Source: Stutzerimonas kunmingensis (GTDB taxonomy: Bacteria > Pseudomonadota > Gammaproteobacteria > Pseudomonadales > Pseudomonadaceae). From it: a stretch of DNA of 64,000 nucleotides. Below the pieces are notes generated by a model. The model saw nothing but the letters and a program-made list of their open reading frames with translations. It was not told the DNA's origin and did not search any database. The translations under genes and the position numbers were made by a program. Of this stretch, positions 39,857 through 49,385 are shown piece by piece. Each line of letters starts with the position of its first letter. Within the stretch, counting starts at the first letter, position 1. The stretch lies in the NCBI RefSeq assembly GCF_021432085.1, contig NZ_CP090366.1, forward strand, positions 806,001 through 870,000, given 5' to 3'.

Positions 39857-41674
39857 ATGAAGAGAACTATGAGAATTGATCAGCAGCTGACAGCTGGAAA
39901 GGCAGAATATCCAATGATCGCTTCGCTGGCGGCCGTCGGTGATGGTCGCTCCATGGCATTGGTCGGCCCAGATGGCAACGTGGAATGGTTCTGTCCCCGG
40001 TGCTTCGATGGCACACCGCTGATTTGGCCGCTGCTCGATCGCGATCGTGGTGGGCGCCTGCAGCTGTCGACACCGGGTGACCTCAAAACGCATTATCTGG
40101 ACGATTCTGCAGTATTGGAGTTCGAGGTGCACAGCGCGTCCGGGTCCGCCCGTGTCACGCTTTGTATGGAGTGGCCTGGATCAGACGATCAGCAAAGCTT
40201 GCTTTGGCAGGTAGACGGACTAGCTGGCCGTTGTGAGTTCACGCTGATGTTTGAGCCCCGTCCAGATTTCGGAAGCGTAGCCGGTGAGGCAAGCCTTTCG
40301 GCCGAAGGTTTAATCTATTCGTATCAGCGGCAACAGCTATTGCTTCAAGCGGACTGCGCACTGTATCCAGACGGTGAAGGCTGGCAGGGAGTCCTCTCAG
40401 TAGATGCAGGAGGGAGTGCCGGAATTTGTCTAAGCGTTTCCTTAGAGCAAGATGCCCCACCCGTTCCTGTATCGATTGAATCAGTGCCAGCTCGGATTGC
40501 GGCGACGTTGAAAGCGTGGCGTGACTGGTGTGCAGCGCTGGATTGCCCCGCTAGTTATCGGGCCGACGTCGTGCGTAGCGCTATCACTCTTAAGTTGCTG
40601 ACATACGAACCCAGCGGGGCGGTTGTAGCTGCTGGAACGACATCCCTACCTGAACGCTTGGGCGGCGAGCGTAACTGGGATTATCGGTATACCTGGTTCC
40701 GAGACGCGGGGCTGACACTTGGTGCTCTCTTCGGCCTCGGTTGTCGAGATGAGGCACATCGTTGGGCCCAGTGGATGCAGCGAACCATTGAGCAGCATGG
40801 GACGCCGCTGGCCGTGCTATACGATGTAAACGGTGCTGCGCCGCCGCCAGAACGTAATATCGAAGGGGTTGATGGCTATCGCGGCTCGCGGCCGGTGCGT
40901 GTAGGTAACGCTGCCGACGGCCAGTTTCAGCTGGATGTTTATGGCGAGTTGCTGGAGTGCGTGAGCATCTGCGATAGCATGGGTGACGATGCGATGCGGG
41001 CGCACTGGCCTCATATGCGCGCCGCTGCTGATTTCATTGCCGCGCACTGGCAGGAGCCTGACCAAAGCATTTGGGAGATGCGCAGCGCGCCGCGCCACTA
41101 TGTGCACTCCAAGGTTATGGCGTGGGCCGGCCTACAGCGTGCGCTTTGGCTGAAGCGCCGCCATGACCTAGATGGAGATGAGGAAAGCTGGGTCAATCAG
41201 GCCGAGGCTCTACGTCAGTTAGTCCTGCGTCGTGGTGTCAGCGCCGACGGCAGCCATTTCATCCGGGCCTTCGATGACGATAGGCTTGACGCCAGCCTTC
41301 TGCTGTTAGCACGTGTTGGTTTCATCGAAGGCAGCGACGAGCGTTTCATCAATACGGTCGATGCGATCCGTAAACAACTGGACGAAGGCGGCGTCGCGCT
41401 ACGGCGCTACCCTGCTGAAATTTCGGATGGGCTACAGGGCCGAGAAGGCGCCTTCTTCATATGCAGCTTTTGGCTCGTCGAGGCATTAGTGCAAACCGGC
41501 CGGCCTCGAGAGGCAAAGGAATTTTTCGAACAGCTGCTGCAACGCAAGGGTGAGCACGGCCTGTTCGCTGAGGAGTTCGACACCCGAAGCGGCCAGCATC
41601 TAGGCAACATACCGCAGGCCTTTTCTCATGTGGGTTTGATCAATGCCGCACTGAGCCTCGGTTCTTTTGATTAA
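39857..41674 (+). CDS. Glycoside hydrolase family 15 protein
   Basis: A 605-residue GH15-type (glucoamylase/trehalase-like) protein with no signal peptide. The N-terminal beta domain has SLAAVGDGRSMALVGPDGNV followed by EWFCPRCFDGTPLIWPLLD. The (alpha/alpha)6 catalytic domain includes LPERLGGERNWDYRYTWFRD (general acid region) and a C-terminal EEFDTRSGQHLGNIPQAFSH containing the general base position. Bacterial members of this type act on trehalose or alpha-glucans; the substrate here is undecided. ATGs at 39857 and 39869 are both possible starts. It converges with the SDR gene and may belong to the same stress module. Confidence 0.9.
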   Translation: MKRTMRIDQQLTAGKAEYPMIASLAAVGDGRSMALVGPDGNVEWFCPRCFDGTPLIWPLLDRDRGGRLQLSTPGDLKTHYLDDSAVLEFEVHSASGSARVTLCMEWPGSDDQQSLLWQVDGLAGRCEFTLMFEPRPDFGSVAGEASLSAEGLIYSYQRQQLLLQADCALYPDGEGWQGVLSVDAGGSAGICLSVSLEQDAPPVPVSIESVPARIAATLKAWRDWCAALDCPASYRADVVRSAITLKLLTYEPSGAVVAAGTTSLPERLGGERNWDYRYTWFRDAGLTLGALFGLGCRDEAHRWAQWMQRTIEQHGTPLAVLYDVNGAAPPPERNIEGVDGYRGSRPVRVGNAADGQFQLDVYGELLECVSICDSMGDDAMRAHWPHMRAAADFIAAHWQEPDQSIWEMRSAPRHYVHSKVMAWAGLQRALWLKRRHDLDGDEESWVNQAEALRQLVLRRGVSADGSHFIRAFDDDRLDASLLLLARVGFIEGSDERFINTVDAIRKQLDEGGVALRRYPAEISDGLQGREGAFFICSFWLVEALVQTGRPREAKEFFEQLLQRKGEHGLFAEEFDTRSGQHLGNIPQAFSHVGLINAALSLGSFD

Positions 41675-41677
41675 CGT

Positions 41678-41700
41678 GCCCGCGTTCAACGGGCGCTTTT
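41678..41700 (+). terminator. Probable terminator after the GH15 gene
   Basis: GCCCG and CGGGC form a short stem around a seven-base loop, followed by GCTTTT, immediately after the GH15 stop codon. The stem is short, so efficiency is uncertain. Confidence 0.5.
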
Positions 41701-41725
41701 GCCTGATCCAATTGATGCGACCCGG

Positions 41726-42724
41726 CTAGCTGGCAATAGCAACAACTACCGCTACGCCAAACACCATTACCAACGCCAAGGCACCCGCAGCCAGCTTGCC
41801 CACGGTTTCGGAGCTTAGGCCCAGTGCCTTTCCTTTTGTCTGGTCGCCGAAGCGCCCTTCGAGGCGATGCAGCCCAACTACCGGCTGGAACAAGTTGTCC
41901 GGCTGTTCATCGCTAGCCGGTTCGTCGGTCATCTGCCCGTTCCAGGCCTGCTTGGCCATCATCCGATCAAGCAGGCCGGGCATGAACATATTGCCAATGA
42001 TGGCCTGGAACGAGGCGCGCCCCAGCCAAAGTTCGCGGGGTGCGTCGGTCGCTGCACGGAGGATGGCGCGCGCGGCGACCTCTGGCGTATGGATAGGAGG
42101 GACTGGCTGCGGACGCTTTTGCATCTTGTTGCGCGACCAGTCGAACTGCGGCGTGTTGTGTGCCGGCAGCTGCACCATGGTCAGCCGTACGCGGCTGTTG
42201 GTATGGATCAGCTCGCAGCGCAGCGAGTCGGTAAACCCGCGGATGGCGAACTTGGCGGCGCAGTAGGCCGATTGCAAGGGAATCGCGCGATAGGAGAGGG
42301 CCGAGCCCACCTGGACGATGGTGCCTCGGTTGCGCGACTCCATATAGCGCAGCGCTGCCAGCGTGCCGTGAACGAAACCGAGATAGGTCACCTCGGTCAC
42401 CCGCTTGTATTCCGCCGCGCTGGTTTTGTTGACCGGGCCGAACACCGTAGCCATCGCGGCGTTGACCCATATCTCGATCGGACCCAGCTCCGCCTCGATA
42501 CGCTCGGCTGCCTTATCGACCGCCTCGGCGTCGGCCACATCCGCTGAAATCGCCAGCGTCATGGTGCCCTTTTCCTCCAGTTCAGCACGGGTATCGGCTA
42601 ACCCCTCTTCGCCGCGGGCGATCACTGCGATGCGAAAGCCAGCTTGCGCGAACGCATGAGCTGTCGCTCTTCCTATGCCTGCGGTCCCGCCACAAATCAC
42701 GGCGGTTTTTGCGCGGTCGGTCAT
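41726..42724 (-). CDS. SDR-family oxidoreductase with C-terminal membrane helix
   Basis: A 332-residue short-chain dehydrogenase. The cofactor motif is GGTAGIGRATAHAFAQAGF, the NAA-type motif WVNAAM, and the active-site residues lie in GSALSYRAIP (Ser) and SAYCAAKFAIRG (Tyr, Lys). An extension of about 80 residues ends in a hydrophobic helix (AAGALALVMVFGVAVVVAIA), which would tether it to the membrane. The ATG follows AGGAG. It lies 33 bp downstream of the VKOR/SPW gene and is probably co-transcribed with it. The substrate is unknown. Confidence 0.88.
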   Translation of the reverse strand: MTDRAKTAVICGGTAGIGRATAHAFAQAGFRIAVIARGEEGLADTRAELEEKGTMTLAISADVADAEAVDKAAERIEAELGPIEIWVNAAMATVFGPVNKTSAAEYKRVTEVTYLGFVHGTLAALRYMESRNRGTIVQVGSALSYRAIPLQSAYCAAKFAIRGFTDSLRCELIHTNSRVRLTMVQLPAHNTPQFDWSRNKMQKRPQPVPPIHTPEVAARAILRAATDAPRELWLGRASFQAIIGNMFMPGLLDRMMAKQAWNGQMTDEPASDEQPDNLFQPVVGLHRLEGRFGDQTKGKALGLSSETVGKLAAGALALVMVFGVAVVVAIAS

Positions 42725-42757
42725 GTTCGACTCCTGTGCTGGTTGGATTGCATTGGC

Positions 42758-44218
42758 TTAGCGCAACAGCGCGTTCCAGCCGGCATAACGGTGGTTAATC
42801 ACCCCCTTCGGAAGGCTCAGCACTATTACCAGCAGACCAGCGATCAGGCTGCCGATCGTGGCGGCGAATCCTGCCCCGTCTAGGAACGAGGGCGCGGCGA
42901 TCAACCAGGCGCCGATGGGAAGATTCAGAAACCGCAGCGGGCGAGCTACTTCTGCAAAGGCCAGCACCGAGACGGTGATCAGCAGCGAGCCCATCAGGTG
43001 ATCACTGTTGGCCATCGCGCCGTCGGTACCGAAGATCAACCGGGTCGACATCAGCCAGACGCCTAGAATGCACAGCAGCGCGAGCCCCCAGGGCAGGTTT
43101 ACTCCGCGAAGGCCTTTGAGGGTCATTGAGGAGAGGCTGCCGTCGAACTCCGGCGTGTTGTCCTCGCGGGCGCCTTCCATTGCATCGCCCATGAAAAAGG
43201 TCTTCCAGAACGGCTTGCCGCGACGTCGCGCGTCTTTCAGAAACTGCCCCATGGCGACCAGCTCATCCAGTGCGTAAGGCATCATCACCAGCATGGCCAA
43301 GGCCTGAACCAGGCACAGCGTGCACCAGGTGTCGATGAAAATCGGCTGGGCGATGATGAAGAAGATACTCACCGCGCCAAGGGGCACGACCACCACGCCG
43401 AACGCTGCGACCATCCACGGCATGGTGCGCCAGCGCCGGGCATCGCCCATAACCGCCATGAGCAGCTCGATCATATAGGCCATCACACCGATCCCTGCAT
43501 CGGATACCGGCCAGGCGCGCGACATGTCCGAGGTAATGATGGTCTCGGTGCCGTTAGGTTCGGTGCCGAAAAAGGGATCCCAGGCGTTCGAGGTATGGCC
43601 AAGCTGATAAGCGGCCAGATAACGCGCGAGCAGAATGCCGATCACGGCGAGGATGGCTATTGGCAGGCGTTGCAGCCAAGTCGAAGGGTTGTAATCCCAG
43701 CCCGGCGGCACTGCAGCCTTTTGCATCATGCCCTGCATGCTCATGCCGGGCATCATCGGCACCAGAGTAGAGAAGGCGATCACCAGCCCACCGACCAGCA
43801 AGGCATTGCCGTAGCTCGCCGGGGATGGAGTCCAGAACAGCAGCGGCGCGAACATCAACCACAATCCCATGACCGTGTTGGCCCATTGCGCCCAGCTAAT
43901 CCGTTTGAGCGAGAGGATGGCGAACAACACGATCAACGCGCCGCTGATGACGTCGTTCCAGGTCATCAGCAACGCGCGGGTGGCGACTTCAGGCAAATTA
44001 CGTTCGGCTGCCAGGCGTGGCAGATCAAGGTCACCCGGCGCTACGTTCATGTAGCCGAAGATGAAGGGCGCACTCAGCACCCAAAAGCCGAGCAATACAT
44101 TGACGAAGTGGCACCACAGCGTCGCGAGATGGCGTCGCTCCATCATCTGCATATGCGCATCCATACCCATATCGGACGACGTGGCGCCTTGGCGTAGATA
44201 TTCTCCTTGATGCTCCAT
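42758..44218 (-). CDS. Membrane protein with SPW repeats and VKOR-like domain
   Basis: An integral membrane protein of 486 residues with about ten or more hydrophobic segments. SPW-type repeats are visible at WCHFVNVLLGFWVLSAPFIF and WAQWANTVMGLWLMFAPLLF, and again near the C terminus (LPIGAWLIAAPSFL). The middle resembles vitamin K epoxide reductase, with the redox motif WCTLCLVQALAMLVM at about residue 298, suggesting thiol-disulfide exchange in the envelope. The start at 44218 follows GGGGA; a GTG at 44236 is less likely. An SPW/VKOR gene beside SDR and GH15 genes suggests an envelope-stress module. Confidence 0.8.
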   Translation of the reverse strand: MEHQGEYLRQGATSSDMGMDAHMQMMERRHLATLWCHFVNVLLGFWVLSAPFIFGYMNVAPGDLDLPRLAAERNLPEVATRALLMTWNDVISGALIVLFAILSLKRISWAQWANTVMGLWLMFAPLLFWTPSPASYGNALLVGGLVIAFSTLVPMMPGMSMQGMMQKAAVPPGWDYNPSTWLQRLPIAILAVIGILLARYLAAYQLGHTSNAWDPFFGTEPNGTETIITSDMSRAWPVSDAGIGVMAYMIELLMAVMGDARRWRTMPWMVAAFGVVVVPLGAVSIFFIIAQPIFIDTWCTLCLVQALAMLVMMPYALDELVAMGQFLKDARRRGKPFWKTFFMGDAMEGAREDNTPEFDGSLSSMTLKGLRGVNLPWGLALLCILGVWLMSTRLIFGTDGAMANSDHLMGSLLITVSVLAFAEVARPLRFLNLPIGAWLIAAPSFLDGAGFAATIGSLIAGLLVIVLSLPKGVINHRYAGWNALLR

Positions 44219-44448
44219 AGATCTAGTCCCCAGCACTGTAGTATCGGTTACTTTGCGGCAAGAGAAAAAAGCGTTACGGTGTTGCGACCGCGCGCAGGTT
44301 TGGGTGAGCTAGGCCAGCGGATATCTAGGCTTTTCTGCTAGCAAGTCAGCTGGCTGAGCTTCTGCACATGCTGGGATATAACGGTCAATCCGGCGAAGCG
44401 GCTCTGGCAACGAGATATGAGCTTTGCCAGAGCAGCAAGTCGAGATTG

Positions 44449-44778
44449 TTACGCAGCCATGCGCTCGCATTCTTCAGCGCACTTCATGCACGCTTTGGCA
44501 CACTCTTGGCAGTGATCCATCTGATGTTTCGCGCATTCCTCACCGCATGCGCGGCAGATCTTGGCGCAAAGGGCACAGAACTCCTTGGCGTACTCACTTT
44601 CACGGCTCATCAGTGTGGCGGCCAACCTACAAATGTCTGCGCAGTCACGGTCCAACTCGATGCAGCGAGCCATCATTTTTACGTCATCCTCACGCAGGCA
44701 AGCAGAGGCGCACGTTTCGCACACTAGGGCACAGTTCGAACAAGCTTGGATACAGGAAGCGAACATTGAGTATGTCAT
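44449..44778 (-). CDS. Cys-rich four-helix copper-storage protein (Csp-like)
   Basis: A 109-residue protein with 19 cysteines in CxxC and CxxxC spacing along predicted helices (CIQACSNCALVCETCASAC; CALCAKICRACGEEC; CQECAKACMKCAEEC). This is the pattern of the four-helix-bundle copper-storage proteins (Csp, DUF326), which bind many Cu(I) ions inside the bundle. There is no signal peptide, so it is a cytosolic Csp3-type member. A GGAG site precedes the ATG, and a putative CopR box lies 122 bp upstream. Confidence 0.9.
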   Translation of the reverse strand: MTYSMFASCIQACSNCALVCETCASACLREDDVKMMARCIELDRDCADICRLAATLMSRESEYAKEFCALCAKICRACGEECAKHQMDHCQECAKACMKCAEECERMAA

Positions 44779-44899
44779 TGCGTTCTCCAGGGTTCGATAG
44801 TGGTATGTCGTCGGTGCCTACTAGCCAAATACCTCATAAGCGTATTAGCAGGCACTGAATTACGACACGCTCCTACCGAGCCCGTTTCGACCAACTTCA

Positions 44900-44913
44900 T
44901 TACAATGCTGTAA
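44900..44913 (-). promoter_or_regulatory. Putative CopR box before copper-storage gene
   Basis: TTACAATGCTGTAA, a perfect TTACA/TGTAA dyad with the usual four-base centre, 122 bp upstream of the Csp-like gene. Confidence 0.55.
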
Positions 44914-45247
44914 GGTGCGCAACGGTACCGAATATGATGTATGCGGTGACAGTTGGAGACGATGAGCCAAACTTCCGATGGCTTAGCCGGCTTCGCTAGT
45001 CTGTTCTAGATAACCGGTGGGGTATGGGGAGCTCCCGGTCGCCACGACTGGGAGCATCCAATGGGGAACGGCCGGAGCGAAAGCCCTTAACTATGAGAGT
45101 CACTAGACCTGCGGCCTAATGGTTGTGAAAAGCCCTCCGGTACCGTTGCGTCGAATTAGGATGGCCTAAGACCGACCCCCTTTGCTTGTGCCGAGGCGTC
45201 TTTCTAAGAGCCTGGTCAGAACCGCTTAGGTACAGACATACCGGATG
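44914..45247. other. Non-coding segment with inverted repeats, unidentified
   Basis: No supported gene. The stretch 45020-45160 contains GCTCCC/GGGAGC arms around CGGTCG and CGACTG, and further GC-rich pairs (CGGCCGGAGCG; CCTGCGGCC), resembling structured RNA or an old mobile-element end. I cannot name it. Confidence 0.35.
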
Positions 45248-46063
45248 TTAGTGGTCGTGTTGCTTCCCGTCTGCGTGTACATGGTTTTTTGAAGGAGATT
45301 TGCCTTCCGCATCGGCGTTGTCACCGCCATTGCCATTGCTGTGTTTAACCGCCTGGGGCTCCTCTGACGCATGATGGTCATCGCTTTCATTATTACCATG
45401 GTGACCAAAGTTTGATTGGCCGGCTGCATCACTTGAGCTGCTAGAGCCATGGTGATCCGAGTCGCCACTGTCGCCCTGATGGTGGTCGTCCAAGGCCACC
45501 TCACCATGTTGTTGACCGTGCCCAGCTGGGGTCTCCCCACCACCATGCTGGTGACCACCGCTAGACGCAACGAGTGCTCGATACGCTCCTTCATCTAACT
45601 CAGGAAGCTTCTGCAGAAAAGCCACCATTCCCCAGATGTACGGGTCAGCCATGCTTTTACCCCACGCAGGCATCCCAGTGGCCTTGATGCCATGCTTGAT
45701 GACCCAAAATGTTTTTGCTGGGTCACCGTATAGCCCCGCTTCAGCCAGGCTGGGTGGTGCGGGATAAAGGCCATTGCTTAGCTCGGTCTCAGCCATGCCT
45801 GGCGCCAAATGACAACCCACACACATCGAGTCGTAGTTCCCCGCCCCGGCGCGGATTTGGTCTTCATCGTCGAGAGATGGCACGACTATGTCTTCGGAAC
45901 GAACCTCAATCGAGCGATTGCGAGCAGTTTCCAGGAATGCGTGCACGACTCCCGTATGAGGATCATCCGCGGCAACGCTAATCAGTCCTGAGAAAACAAC
46001 TCCGGCCACTACCAACAGGCCCAGAGCACAGAAGGCAGCGAAGCTAATAATTATTCTTTTCAT
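45248..46063 (-). CDS. Exported c-type cytochrome with His/Asp-rich tail
   Basis: A 271-residue protein with an N-terminal membrane anchor or signal. It has one cytochrome c domain: haem motif CVGCH (Cys81, Cys84, His85) and distal Met131 in GMPAWG. From about residue 168 a 100-residue low-complexity tail is rich in His, Asp, Gly and Ser (GGHQHGGGE, LDDHHQGDSGDSDHHG, ESDDHHASEE, HVHADGKQHDH), very likely metal binding. It starts nine bases after copB and should be in the copA-copB operon. It could link electron transfer to periplasmic copper oxidation. Confidence 0.85.
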   Translation of the reverse strand: MKRIIISFAAFCALGLLVVAGVVFSGLISVAADDPHTGVVHAFLETARNRSIEVRSEDIVVPSLDDEDQIRAGAGNYDSMCVGCHLAPGMAETELSNGLYPAPPSLAEAGLYGDPAKTFWVIKHGIKATGMPAWGKSMADPYIWGMVAFLQKLPELDEGAYRALVASSGGHQHGGGETPAGHGQQHGEVALDDHHQGDSGDSDHHGSSSSSDAAGQSNFGHHGNNESDDHHASEEPQAVKHSNGNGGDNADAEGKSPSKNHVHADGKQHDH

Positions 46064-46072
46064 CGAAGGTCC

Positions 46073-47071
46073 TTAAAACCAAAGCCTGACGCCAGCAACG
46101 AACCGCGCCTCATCTAGGTCTTCGCCCTCATCTCTCGCCATATCAGCGGTATTACCGTATGCCCGGCTCCACGTGACGCCGATGTACGGTGCGAACTCAC
46201 GAACGATTTCGTATCGGAGGCGGAGCCCCACCTCTGTATTTGCTAGACCAGCGCCCACTCCGCGTGCAGGATCGTCCTTGCCATAGAAATTGAACTCGGC
46301 AGTCGGTTGGAGGATGAGCCTGTTCGTTAGAAGGATGTCGTATTCGCCTTCTAAGCGTGCTGCTGTCTGCCCACCTTCACCAACAAAGGCGGTGGCTTCC
46401 GCTTCGAATCCATACAGAGCCAGCCCCTGAAGGCCTAAAGCCGCCCACGTCTGCGGCGACTCGGGCTTAAAGTCCTGGCGAACACCTGCTACTACATCCC
46501 ACCAGGGACTGATTGCACGCCCGTAAAGCGCCTCAATTTCCGCGTCTTCAGTAACGCCATTCGTTCGCTCACCATCCGAGCGAAACCAGAACCGATTGAT
46601 ATCGCCACCAACCCAGGCAGTAGCTTCCCAACTGAGGGTGCTACCTTCATTTGCGTCCTGGTACTCAAGTTGATCTAGCAGAAGGAACCAGGCCAGATCC
46701 TTGTCATGGACCGTATGACCTTGAAGACCAGGGAAAGCCGCTTCTCTATCCGCATCGGTCAATACTGGAATGAACGAGGGATGAACCATGCCGGGCATTT
46801 CGAGCGTATCGTCATGCTTCATTTGGCCATGGTTCATCTTGCTATGGTCCATCGCACCATGACCCATTGCAGAATGGTCCATTTGCCCACCGGAGCCATG
46901 ATTCATTGCCGCGGGCTTGGCAGAAGATGCAGGGGCTTGAGCTGCCGGAATAGGAGGGGTTTGATGCGTCGAGTGATCCATCATCTCGGCGGCGTTGGCT
47001 ATCCGTCCAGCCGCTGCGCTCAACGAAACTCCGAGCGCAATAAGAGCAAAGCGAGAAGATCTAGTGGTCAT
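46073..47071 (-). CDS. copB: Copper resistance outer-membrane protein CopB
   Basis: A 332-residue outer-membrane beta-barrel protein of the cop/pco system. A signal peptide is followed by a Met/His-rich copper-binding stretch ([20 protein letters not shown]) and the CopB barrel ([23 protein letters not shown] through GVRLWF, ending in aromatic Phe). The ATG at 47071 gives the signal peptide; the frame extends to 47278 only because it shadows the small gene upstream. It overlaps that gene by 11 bp. Confidence 0.95.
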   Translation of the reverse strand: MTTRSSRFALIALGVSLSAAAGRIANAAEMMDHSTHQTPPIPAAQAPASSAKPAAMNHGSGGQMDHSAMGHGAMDHSKMNHGQMKHDDTLEMPGMVHPSFIPVLTDADREAAFPGLQGHTVHDKDLAWFLLLDQLEYQDANEGSTLSWEATAWVGGDINRFWFRSDGERTNGVTEDAEIEALYGRAISPWWDVVAGVRQDFKPESPQTWAALGLQGLALYGFEAEATAFVGEGGQTAARLEGEYDILLTNRLILQPTAEFNFYGKDDPARGVGAGLANTEVGLRLRYEIVREFAPYIGVTWSRAYGNTADMARDEGEDLDEARFVAGVRLWF

Positions 47072-47363
47072 GGTGCGAATCCACCTCAGTACCAGTAGCC
47101 TTCGGGTCATGATCCATCTTGCCATGGTCCATTTCACCATGGTCCATCGAGCCATGACCCATGTCGCCGTGGTCCATTTCTGAGTTAGAGGAGCCTTTTG
47201 TCTGAGATGCCGGCTTGTTGCCTGAATTTTGCGACGAAGCCGATGGTTGCTTGTGCTGATCATGCGTTTGCTCTGCAAACGCAGCTGATATATTCATTAC
47301 GCCCAGCAGACTGAACATTAACGCGCTGCCGATAAGAGTTTTACGCTTCATAAAATTTCCCAT
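47061..47363 (-). CDS. Small exported Met/His-repeat peptide between copA and copB
   Basis: A 100-residue secreted protein. A signal peptide ([19 protein letters not shown]) is followed by a Ser/Gln-rich spacer and tandem repeats of MDHGxMxHGxMDHG, ending HHDH. These resemble the copper-binding repeats of CopA and CopB. The start at 47363 follows AGAGGA, and an ATG at 47351 is also possible. It begins 12 bp after copA and overlaps copB, so translation is coupled. I do not know a named family. Confidence 0.78.
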   Translation of the reverse strand: MGNFMKRKTLIGSALMFSLLGVMNISAAFAEQTHDQHKQPSASSQNSGNKPASQTKGSSNSEMDHGDMGHGSMDHGEMDHGKMDHDPKATGTEVDSHHDH

Positions 47364-47375
47364 ATAAAGTTCCTC

Positions 47376-49217
47376 TTACTCGTCCACTCGGACTTCACGA
47401 AACATGCCCATTTCCATGTGAAGCAGTAGGTGACAGTGATAAGCCCAACGCCCGAGTGCATCGGCTGTCACGCGGTAGCTGCGCTTCGAACCTGGAGGCA
47501 TGTCGATCGTGTGCTTGCGAACCATGAACTTTCCATTCTCATCCTCAAGATCGCTCCACATACCATGCAGATGAATCGGATGGGTCATCATGGTGTCGTT
47601 GACCAAAGTGATGCGTACCCGCTCGCCATATTTGAGCCGCAGGGGCTCCGAATCAGAGAACTCTATACCGTCAAATGACCAGGAGAACTTCTCCATGTGG
47701 CCGGTGAGATGGAGTTCGATCGTCCGACTGGGCTCACGGCCGTCCGGATCGGGGAAAGTGCTTCTCAAGTCGCTATAGGTCAGGACTCGGCGGCCGTTGT
47801 CTCGTAAGCCAATACCGGGATCGTTCAGCCTATGAGTTGGGCTCATGGTCTGCATGTCCACCAGTGGGTTATTGGACTCTGAGGGCGGGTGCGATTGCAT
47901 ACCTGCGCTCATCCCAGCCATTCCAGAGTGGTCCATCCCGGACATCCCACCCATTTTGCTGTGATCCATGCCGGCCATTGCGCCCATGTCGCCCATCCCT
48001 TGCATGTCACCGTGGTTCATGCCGGACATGTTGCTATGGTCCATCGCGCCCATGTCGCCGCCATGGTCCATGCCCGCCATACCGCCCATGCTGCCGTGAT
48101 CCATCCCCATGTCGTCCATGGTGATTAGTGGTCGAGGATCGGTTTCTGGAACAGGAGCGCTCAGCCCTTCGGCAACCGCTAGCGTGCCACGGGCGTATCC
48201 TGTGCGATCCATCGATTGGGCGAAGATCGTGTAAGCCTCCTCGGTCGCAGGCTCGACAATCACATCGTAGGTTTCTGCCACGGCAATGCGGAATTCGTCG
48301 ACGCTAACTGGGTTGACGTATTGGCCATCGGCTGCGACTACAGTCATCTTCAGCCCTGGAATGCGGACATCGAAATAGCTCATGGCCGAGCCGTTGATGA
48401 ACCGCAGACGAAGCTTCTCGCCGGGCTTAAAGATGCCGGTCCAGTTCCCGTCGGGTGCTTGGCCGTTCATTAGATAGGTATAGGTGTAGCCGCTTACGTC
48501 GGCGAGGTCGGTGGGACTCATTTTCATCTGAGCCCACATTTTCCGATTCGCAATCGTAGCGGCCCAGCCGTCTTCGCTCACGTCGTTAATGAAGTCTCCG
48601 ACAGTGCGCTTGTGGAAGTTGTAATAATCGGACTGCTTCTTGAGCTTAGAAAGGATTCGAGCGGGATCCTCATCGGACCAATCAGTCAACATCACCACAT
48701 AGTCGCGGTCATAGCTGAACGGTTCGGGATCCTTCGCATCGATGACCAAGGGACCATAGACACCAAGCTGCTCTTGTAGGCCTGAATGACTGTGGTACCA
48801 ATAGGTACCGTTCTGTTTAACCTGAAACTTGTAGACATACATGCCATCGGGAGCGATGCCGTGGAAGCTCAATCCAGGCACGCCATCCATGTTGGCCGGC
48901 AGGATCATGCCGTGCCAGTGAATCGATGTATCTTCGCTCAACTTATTTCTGACTCGCAGCGTGACGGTATCCCCTTCACGCCAACGTAGAAGCGGCCCTG
49001 GGATGGTCCCATTGATAGTCATCGCTGTCCGGGCCGCGCCGGTGATATTGACCGGCGTCTCCCCAATCAGCAGATCGAACTCCGTGCCACTTAGTACGCT
49101 GGGCTGGCCTGGGCTAGTCACTGCCCAGACCGGAGCTCGCCACAAGCCAAGACCGCCAAGGATGCCTGCGGCAGTCAAGCCTTTAACAAAGGTTCGCCTA
49201 GAGGTTTTACGTTGCAT
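47376..49217 (-). CDS. copA: Multicopper oxidase CopA/PcoA
   Basis: Periplasmic multicopper oxidase of 613 residues that oxidises Cu(I). A twin-arginine signal (SRRTFVKGL) leads to three cupredoxin domains with copper ligands in SIHWHGM, YWYHSHSG, HPIHLHGMWSD and YHCHLLLHMEMGMF. Between domains 2 and 3 lies a long Met/His-rich segment with many MDHG/MGGM/MSGM units, typical of CopA. It is first in the minus-strand run copA, Met/His peptide, copB, cytochrome. A CopR box lies 155 bp upstream. Confidence 0.96.
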   Translation of the reverse strand: MQRKTSRRTFVKGLTAAGILGGLGLWRAPVWAVTSPGQPSVLSGTEFDLLIGETPVNITGAARTAMTINGTIPGPLLRWREGDTVTLRVRNKLSEDTSIHWHGMILPANMDGVPGLSFHGIAPDGMYVYKFQVKQNGTYWYHSHSGLQEQLGVYGPLVIDAKDPEPFSYDRDYVVMLTDWSDEDPARILSKLKKQSDYYNFHKRTVGDFINDVSEDGWAATIANRKMWAQMKMSPTDLADVSGYTYTYLMNGQAPDGNWTGIFKPGEKLRLRFINGSAMSYFDVRIPGLKMTVVAADGQYVNPVSVDEFRIAVAETYDVIVEPATEEAYTIFAQSMDRTGYARGTLAVAEGLSAPVPETDPRPLITMDDMGMDHGSMGGMAGMDHGGDMGAMDHSNMSGMNHGDMQGMGDMGAMAGMDHSKMGGMSGMDHSGMAGMSAGMQSHPPSESNNPLVDMQTMSPTHRLNDPGIGLRDNGRRVLTYSDLRSTFPDPDGREPSRTIELHLTGHMEKFSWSFDGIEFSDSEPLRLKYGERVRITLVNDTMMTHPIHLHGMWSDLEDENGKFMVRKHTIDMPPGSKRSYRVTADALGRWAYHCHLLLHMEMGMFREVRVDE

Positions 49218-49371
49218 GTGTAGGTTCCAATCAAACTAAGGAGCCAAGCCGAAACCAGCCGTAAGGTTGGTGTTGCCAGCGTTAAACGATCTTAGAAACT
49301 CGCGCACGGTCTGTCTTATCAAGCGACTCGCCTTTAATCGTAAATATGGCATGCCTAAGAAAGACGCGGGA

Positions 49372-49385
49372 TTACATTTTTGTAA
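49372..49385 (-). promoter_or_regulatory. Putative CopR box before copA operon
   Basis: TTACATTTTTGTAA, 155 bp upstream of the multicopper oxidase start codon. Identical to the box at 39656. Confidence 0.65.
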
